Source: JAGLWW01 sp964640225 (GTDB taxonomy: Archaea; Aenigmatarchaeota; Aenigmatarchaeia; PWEA01; JAGHBM01). Taken from it: a DNA stretch of 9,341 nucleotides. Below are positions 9,001 to 9,341 of the stretch, piece by piece; the first letter of the stretch is position 1, and the number at the start of each line of letters is the position of its first letter. The notes below the pieces were generated by a model. The model was not told where the DNA came from. It saw only the letters and a list, made by a program, of their open reading frames with translations, and made no database searches. The stretch lies in assembly GCA_964640225.1 (NCBI GenBank), contig CAZXFI010000020.1:1-9341 (forward strand), read 5' to 3'. A program made the translations under genes and the position numbers.

Positions 9001-9341
9001 GGATTCGTTCCTGCTGTCCTGCTCGGAGGCGTTGTACCAGAGCGTGGAGTTGCCCCCTATGTGGCACTGAAGCTGGAAGGTCCCGTTGGCGTTCATGGTG
9101 AAGTTCCAGCGCGCCCAACCGCTGCCGTTGGTCAGGTTGGAGCCGAGGGTGTGGGTCCCGTTGTAAAAGCTCACCAGGTAACCAGATATGCCTGAAGAGG
9201 TATTTGAGTCCTCCACCTTGCATCTCATCAAGGTGCTGTTGCCCACGTATATAGGGTCGTTGCTCAGTGTACTTTCAGTAACCGAGGCCCAGCCCCACAC
9301 CTCCACCGTGTAGTTGCCGGTGGCGTTCTGGTTGTCAAAAT
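1..9341 (-). CDS. Giant multidomain surface protein (Ig-like, DUF2341, LamG), partial at both ends
   Basis: One minus-strand frame is open for 3113 codons, from codon 9339-9337 to codon 3-1, with no stop. Start, signal peptide, C-terminal anchor and stop all lie outside, so the full protein exceeds 3100 residues. The translation is rich in Asn, Thr, Ser, Tyr, Trp, Gly and acidic residues and poor in Lys, Arg and Cys. It has about 160 Asn-X-Ser/Thr sequons by hand count and no long hydrophobic stretch, as expected for an extracellular glycoprotein. It is built from about 20 beta-sandwich domains, listed separately: Ig-like repeats, four DUF2341-like modules and three lectin folds. No catalytic motif was recognised. 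The likely role, by analogy with similar archaeal proteins, is adhesion or cell-cell contact. Codon use is even throughout (Ile ATA, Arg AGG, Asn AAC), so no segment looks recently imported. The unbroken frame argues against a pseudogene. Confidence 0.93.
31..339 (-). other. Ig-like repeat A4 (Big_3_5-like)
   Basis: About 103 residues: VSVTDSEPSTLTINQSDQVT, FYCRLRDDAN, YNVSFYNSTHLMG, QTNQSGWANFTWN, TITCNITNDSSRYYNAS. Both cysteines of the A repeats are kept (271-273 and 118-120). Nine sequons. It ends at Arg-Glu-Asn-Glu, just before PPRWYS. Confidence 0.77.
340..642 (-). other. Ig-like repeat B2, ending in FDVYGI
   Basis: About 101 residues: PPKLYNETYNL, RGNSVSVYANWTEE, VLEYNVTEQ, SWTNATLQT, GRHVAKIYGYDLNDNGNG, LEYLVFDVYGI. 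It matches B1 landmark for landmark and is likewise followed by an A repeat, so the B-A pair is a repeated unit seen at both ends of the window. Eight sequons. Confidence 0.73.
643..1110 (-). other. Domain G2 region (follows D2)
   Basis: About 156 residues starting LIKLSNITIYDVTEAGDKHTN, like the start of G1. It continues with YTEKIYRVEFLLENENQSAAPW, GFLENWNVTPADVWYDNG, VGSNATFYYVIEIN and SVEFVVNDTDFLKND, and ends FKIIVSE. It is longer than G1 (124 residues), so it may hold more than one domain. No cysteine and twelve sequons. No specific family recognised. Confidence 0.48.
1111..1449 (-). other. Domain D2 main part (GYLLMK repeat)
   Basis: About 113 residues: TSGYLLMKVQVQTDTGWDDM, EVILDDTSTQTRRNITSFGH, LDLDTIWEEWN, TYRAWIALTDPEGNILETSNG, ending FNITPP. 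It parallels D1 at 5898-5539 along its whole length and is also followed by a G-type domain. The order 'Ser-Tyr-Gly strand, DUF2341-like module, D, G' is therefore present twice, 4.4 kb apart. Function unknown; probably structural. Confidence 0.6.
1450..1782 (-). other. DUF2341-like module 4, without lectin
   Basis: About 111 residues opening WLNPSWVYRKEINVTEES and ending near YRLYYTDSNVGSSGYGE, the counterpart of the Tyr-Tyr-Gly-Asn strand in the other modules. The middle (EPVEINVTFPYHHAYNNSV, RIYNSTGIQVHSW, VVFNVTLSAYQEKSY) differs strongly from modules 2 and 3, so this is a distant relative. The domain at its C-terminal side is D2, not a lectin fold. Seven sequons. It could be a separate family that shares only the first and last strands with DUF2341. 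Confidence 0.6.
1783..1860 (-). other. N-terminal part of domain D2, before module 4
   Basis: About 26 residues: GIIRIETEEDSYGPNEDVGLEERFDD. The Ser-Tyr-Gly-X-Asn-X-X-Val-X-Leu core is shared with 6804-6769, ahead of module 1. In each case a DUF2341-like module and then the GYL(L/V)MK part of a D domain follow. I read it as the opening strand of D2. Confidence 0.45.
1861..2001 (-). other. C-terminal half of split Ig-like domain K
   Basis: About 47 residues directly after module 3: YRGEFNHTWELGTYTYYVW, ANDTVGN, then GDYEFELEAS. It aligns with the second half of domain F: YDYNFTDTWQWGTHNVTVF, ANNTNG, NFSVVF. On its own it is too short for an Ig fold. Joined to 3150-2977 it gives a domain of normal size. 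Confidence 0.66.
2002..2640 (-). other. LamG-like lectin domain of module 3
   Basis: About 213 residues from YVMVQHLQE to QTDGLLSY. Landmarks: DSTQYGNN, GADELDGIDDDLNCGND, GSMTICYWVRP, NPLGKDYMDEF, LSYYHGT, WYHVCISRN, YLDGSPANSD, FMIGD, TMDEIRYSNATRSQAW. It has four cysteines (2569-2571, 2479-2481, 2434-2436, 2242-2244), an even number, against three in module 2. The central loop (QNGYDGDENVTGM) differs fully from the module 2 loop, so ligand specificity could differ. Glycan or protein binding is inferred from the fold family. Confidence 0.85.
2641..2976 (-). other. DUF2341 domain of module 3
   Basis: Opens WWNGSWSYRKEITVDSNRVD and follows module 2 closely: LEDFPALVKLNSSKIDY, DMRFVASDNTTKLPYEIE, SYVWVRIPIV, FWMYYGNSEAEDGQNASGVW. 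It is a complete DUF2341 of about 112 residues, running into LamG. Because it interrupts an Ig-like domain, the start of the module can be placed to within a few codons of the Trp-Trp-Asn. Confidence 0.88.
2876..2921. repeat. 46-bp exact direct repeat, copy 2 (in DUF2341 of module 3)
   Basis: Identical to 4847-4892 and in the same orientation. It lies in the matching position of module 3, about 50-100 bases inside its start. It supports a shared origin of modules 2 and 3, or later gene conversion between them. Confidence 0.9.
2977..3150 (-). other. N-terminal half of split Ig-like domain K
   Basis: About 58 residues: NPQITDVGTVPSVAGYGYPV, NVTARVLDQDGVESVRSHVET, then HWIEMENYTDET. It aligns with the first half of the intact domain F (PEITNVTLTP, GYGHGVIISANV, DGVDTVEAWV, FVMTNST). 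It stops where F would continue into its YDYNFTDTWQWG strand, and DUF2341-LamG module 3 begins instead. The missing half follows that module at 2001-1861. Confidence 0.68.
3151..3459 (-). other. Ig-like domain J (A-type, diverged)
   Basis: About 103 residues after the Val-Trp-Gly junction: GETVKLTGKLVYNDTGG, EYVSFYFEDEYIDS, LTNSSGVATAYHQIP, GNYTVNINHTQTG. These match the A repeats strand by strand. The first Cys is replaced (KLTGKL against KLRCRV), and the only Cys is in SPCFTF, so the conserved disulfide is lost. Seven sequons. Classified as a diverged Big_3_5-like stalk unit. Confidence 0.66.
3460..3786 (-). other. Beta-sandwich domain I (DUF11/NEW3-like)
   Basis: About 109 residues: SYSVNLTTYVNNTLGSGNI, then VWLNYTLPSGWTNTSG, then LGNISPSEIGWNNMTVSV, ending PEIEVWG. 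The pattern of a Val-rich strand, a Leu-Pro-X-Gly-Trp strand, and Leu-Gly-X-Ile-X-Pro-Ser-Glu resembles the DUF11 or NEW3 families of archaeal and bacterial surface proteins. Eight sequons and no cysteine. The Val-Trp-Gly junction hands over to an A-type repeat, as elsewhere in the protein. Confidence 0.6.
3787..3951 (-). other. C-terminal half of split domain H
   Basis: About 55 residues right after module 2: GNWWEASFLITTNMSTPVDDY, NITGNLTYVNPG, ending QILQVRS. The Trp-X-Ala-X-Phe-X-Ile strand followed by Thr-Pro-X-X-Asp-Tyr-X-Ile-X-Gly is what I would expect as the second half of the NEW3-like domain whose first half lies at 5166-4954. Joining the two, with the 1-kb module removed, would give a domain of about 125 residues. 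The pairing is inference. Confidence 0.48.
3955..4608 (-). other. LamG-like lectin domain of module 2
   Basis: About 218 residues from VLVQHLNE to QTDGLLDY. LamG / concanavalin A-like landmarks in order: DSTRYGNDGTW, GADELDGTDDDIDCGND, GSMTICFWVNP, NPLGKDYGDEF, ELYHVCVTRN, FVNGSLNR, FMIGD and MMDEIRYSNVTRSEAWI. These domains bind glycans or proteins, often with calcium; several Asp-rich loops are present. Cysteines lie at 4435-4437, 4390-4392 and 4195-4197, so one may be unpaired, unlike module 3. It ends at the DHYSQTDGLL motif shared with module 3. Confidence 0.85.
4609..4953 (-). other. DUF2341 domain of module 2
   Basis: Opens FDWWNDSWRYRKELTID and contains LEDFPALVKLNS, DLRFVASDNATQLPHEIE, SYVWVALPYV and the diagnostic FWMYYGNSGAEDGQNASGVW. 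This is the full DUF2341 pattern over about 113 residues. The domain leads straight into a LamG-like domain, the most common DUF2341 partner. Module 3 is a close paralogue: more than half of residues are identical by eye, and one 46-bp DNA stretch is identical. Confidence 0.88.
4847..4892. repeat. 46-bp exact direct repeat, copy 1 (in DUF2341 of module 2)
   Basis: These 46 bases are identical to 2876-2921. They encode the DEDLEDFPALVKLN part of DUF2341. Flanking DNA diverges at once upstream and after the next base downstream, although the proteins stay similar. Identity at wobble positions across about 15 codons is more than protein conservation alone demands. Confidence 0.9.
4954..5166 (-). 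other. N-terminal half of split domain H (NEW3/CARDB-like)
   Basis: About 71 residues: YRGNSSVYNFTVINPWSANV, then NVTINCPDALGINCSC, then GQSCVAGSVQKG. The start resembles NEW3, CARDB or DUF11-like domains, where a nonpolar strand (X-Tyr-X-Phe-Thr-Val-X-Asn) is followed by Val-X-Val-Thr-Ile and a Cys-rich or Pro-rich turn. The expected second half of the sandwich is missing here and appears after module 2, at 3951-3787. Four cysteines within about 20 residues may pair locally. Confidence 0.5.
5167..5538 (-). other. Domain G1 (follows D1)
   Basis: About 124 residues starting IFNITDVTHENLYN, like ITIYDVTEAGDKHTN in the same position after the second D domain. The D-G order is therefore repeated in the protein. 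It contains VGDNIAWMDITIQS, NLTLNILKDGQKVW and GTYTFNWNIT, and closes with FAFTVHN. It has two nearby cysteines (KQCYNITEGSYCF), probably a local hairpin disulfide. Nine sequons. Function unknown; read as a beta-sandwich. Confidence 0.5.
5539..5898 (-). other. Domain D1 main part (GYLVMK repeat)
   Basis: About 120 residues: NKGSTDATGYLVMKAQKK, TWNTIDIVVNDVG, KRNVSGANYLDLAPIWNG, then GDYRIIAYFADYKGDMLQNDDGAYL, ending FQIVSP. The copy at 1449-1111 has the same plan (TSGYLLMKVQVQ, EVILDD, RRNITSFGHLDLDTIW, TYRAWIALTDPEGNILET). Both are probably beta-sandwich structural domains. I recall similar stretches in archaeal surface proteins but know no family name. It follows module 1 immediately. Confidence 0.6.
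5902..6405 (-). other. Concanavalin A-like lectin domain (GH16-like, probably non-catalytic)
   Basis: About 168 residues starting LFWDDFSDGLDTGVWDT, the usual opening of ConA-like sandwich domains that follow DUF2341. VFEASVHWNP and YHTYRIEWTDGHIEWFFDG follow; the second resembles the conserved strand of family 16 glycoside hydrolases and related lectins. I do not see the Glu-X-Asp-X-X-Glu catalytic motif of GH16 between them: the region reads WWGWIGGPAVESGDWILF. It is therefore more likely a carbohydrate-binding or structural lectin fold. It ends with VSVDWVKGRKYIRAQP, where the family usually ends. This cargo differs from the LamG of modules 2 and 3. Confidence 0.68.
6406..6759 (-). other. 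DUF2341-like domain of module 1
   Basis: Opens with WWNGTWDYRQRINV, the signature start of DUF2341 domains (Trp-Trp-Asn-X-X-Trp-X-Tyr-Arg-X-X-Ile/Leu). It continues with GKDLRVVWYNS and WVVLDWV, and reaches the diagnostic WLYYGNQNSPDPDQ about 100 residues later. DUF2341 has no known biochemical activity. In prokaryotic surface proteins it often precedes a concanavalin A-like lectin domain, as here. This copy is diverged from modules 2 and 3 in its middle part. Confidence 0.75.
6760..6840 (-). other. N-terminal part of domain D1, before module 1
   Basis: About 27 residues joining domain F to the first DUF2341-like module. The stretch SSYGVNREVNLSS matches DSYGPNEDVGLEE at 1831-1793, just before the fourth DUF2341-like module. 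Both look like the opening strand of a beta-sandwich. Because a D-type domain follows each module, I read this as the first piece of a D domain that the module interrupts. That reading is inference. Confidence 0.45.
6841..7128 (-). other. Ig-like domain F, uninterrupted
   Basis: About 96 residues: PEITNVTLTP, then GYGHGVIISANVTNEDGV, then a central strand EAWVTYPNE, then YDYNFTDTWQWGTHNVTVF, then ANNTNG and a closing NFSVVF. This intact domain is the best template for the split domain K (3150-2977 plus 2001-1861), which shows the same landmarks in the same order. Nine sequons and no cysteine. It resembles Ig-like or cadherin-like repeats of archaeal surface proteins. Confidence 0.65.
7129..7431 (-). 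other. Ig-like domain E with a Cys pair
   Basis: About 101 residues starting QTQISAGKVAG. It has TLWCDYERAKNG near the start and GTIYWKCYGEKTGYESQ near the end, so one Cys lies in each of two probable strands, as in the A repeats. The middle (VTFEINKSG, YEVHYEPSESG) resembles the macroglobulin MG2 or Big class. The end FEVTAP leads into domain F. Assigned on fold pattern only. Confidence 0.55.
7432..7773 (-). other. Ig-like domain B-prime
   Basis: About 114 residues opening with DSQAPKWSN, similar to the APKLYN opening of B1 and to the PPRWYS opening at the low-coordinate end of the window. It then shows TMELKATWTDN, a long strand with FEWQNESVTVG, and FWRIYANDTNGLGN ahead of NFTVQLA. The Tyr-Ala-Asn-Asp-Thr-X-Gly motif is typical of archaeal Ig-like repeats. 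No cysteine and six sequons. It is probably a diverged B-type stalk unit. Confidence 0.6.
7774..8079 (-). other. Ig-like repeat A3 (Big_3_5-like)
   Basis: About 102 residues and the clearest A repeat: TMYCRVRDQDS, GYTVSFFKNGTPLG, LTNSSGWAKKSF, YNITCNITDSSSLYYNET. The Gly-X-Val-Ser-Phe strand followed by an Asn-Gly turn and Thr-Asn-X-Ser-Gly matches the Big_3_5 consensus as I know it. Both cysteines are present, consistent with a strand B to strand F disulfide. Seven sequons. Confidence 0.78.
8080..8352 (-). other. Ig-like domain C, diverged and cysteine-free
   Basis: About 91 residues between two A repeats, ending in SINVWG. It contains SVSANWTNTTG and TSWQIPAGHSTGPETL, which suggest a beta-sandwich of the same class, but it lacks the Cys pair and the Tyr-Tyr-Asn ending of A repeats. 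I cannot name a specific family. Its size and junction match the other stalk units, so I read it as a spacer domain. Confidence 0.55.
8353..8658 (-). other. Ig-like repeat A2 (Big_3_5-like)
   Basis: About 102 residues after the FDVYGI junction. Landmarks shared with A1 are KLRCRVTDKDSG, GYTVGFYDG, TTDSQGYATYYW and VTCKIDSSLDYY. The Cys pair is kept. It has only one sequon, far fewer than the other A repeats, so this segment may be less glycosylated. It closes with LTIYG, a variant of the Val-Trp-Gly / Val-Tyr-Gly junction. Confidence 0.74.
8659..8973 (-). other. Ig-like repeat B1, ending in FDVYGI
   Basis: About 105 residues that open with APKLYN and close with LEYLEFDVYGI. The middle holds GNWTNYT and GKHVAKIYANDSFGN, a typical penultimate strand of Ig or fibronectin type III-like repeats. 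The same landmarks recur in the domain at 642-340 (PPKLYN, GRHVAKIY, LEYLVFDVYGI), so these are paralogous repeats. Each is followed directly by an A-type repeat. No cysteine is present. The role is probably structural. Confidence 0.72.
8989..9300 (-). other. Ig-like repeat A1 (Big_3_5-like)
   Basis: This domain of about 104 residues starts at Val-Trp-Gly. It has the pattern of bacterial Ig-like Big_3_5 repeats: a strand with LMRCKVED, then GYLVSFYNGTHTLGS, then the turn LTNGSGWA, then a final strand LQCHI followed by LWYNAS. The two cysteines, at 9220-9222 and 9064-9066, sit where the B and F strands of an Ig fold would allow a disulfide. Twelve sequons lie in and just before it. It probably acts as a stalk unit. 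The fold family is well supported by pattern; the exact Pfam family is not certain. Confidence 0.75.
9301..9339 (-). other. C-terminal end of an Ig-like domain (partial)
   Basis: These 13 residues (FDNQNATGNYTVE) look like the last beta-strand of a domain that begins outside the window. The following Val-Trp-Gly resembles the Phe-Asp-Val-Tyr-Gly and Val-Trp-Gly junctions that close other repeats here, so the gene continues upstream in the same style. Confidence 0.6.

Noticed and set aside
1..9341. The GTT-rich, repetitive look of the plus strand as possible tandem DNA repeats or CRISPR.
   Set aside because: It is the complement of frequent AAC (Asn) and ACC (Thr) codons. There are no regularly spaced identical repeats with unique spacers.
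1..9341. tRNA, rRNA, promoters or terminators within the window.
   Set aside because: The reading frame is coding throughout and I saw no tRNA-like cloverleaf or intergenic gap. Any such site would have to overlap coding sequence, with no support.

Overview
The whole window lies inside one gene. Read on the minus strand, one frame (codons at plus-strand positions 1-3, 4-6 ... 9337-9339) stays open for 3113 codons with no stop. It has no credible start and no end inside the window. The product is a giant, secreted or cell-surface, multidomain beta-sandwich protein. I see no other gene, RNA, promoter, terminator, mobile element or CRISPR array. The many smaller open frames, mostly on the plus strand, are shadows of this gene. 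| Organism: probably an archaeon, perhaps a DPANN-type lineage known from environmental genomes. The grounds are Ile coded mostly by ATA, Arg mostly by AGG/AGA, GC content near half, about 160 Asn-X-Ser/Thr sequons (hand count), and the combination of DUF2341, LamG and Ig-like repeats that is common in archaeal surface proteins. The phylum is inference only. | Layout from N- to C-terminus (high to low coordinates). 9339-6841: a rod of Ig-like domains. It holds 'A' repeats of Big_3_5 type with a likely disulfide, 'B' repeats ending in a Phe-Asp-Val-Tyr-Gly junction, and several diverged ones. 6840-5539: a first DUF2341-like module with a GH16-like lectin fold, set inside a 'D' domain. 5538-3787: a 'G' domain, then a NEW3/CARDB-like domain ('H') split by DUF2341-LamG module 2. 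3786-3151: two more Ig-like domains. 3150-1861: an Ig-like domain ('K') split by DUF2341-LamG module 3, a close paralogue of module 2. 1860-1111: a second D domain holding a bare DUF2341-like module. 1110-1: a second G domain, then a B-A pair that returns to the pattern at the N-terminal end of the window. | How it works together (inference): Ig-like domains with disulfides and heavy glycosylation would form a long stalk. Three lectin-fold modules project from it and could bind glycans or neighbouring cells. The most notable point is that the DUF2341 modules appear to sit inside host beta-sandwich domains instead of between them. Both halves of the interrupted hosts can be recognised, most clearly for K, whose two halves align with the uninterrupted domain F. 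This suggests that DUF2341-lectin cassettes spread within the gene by in-frame insertion.
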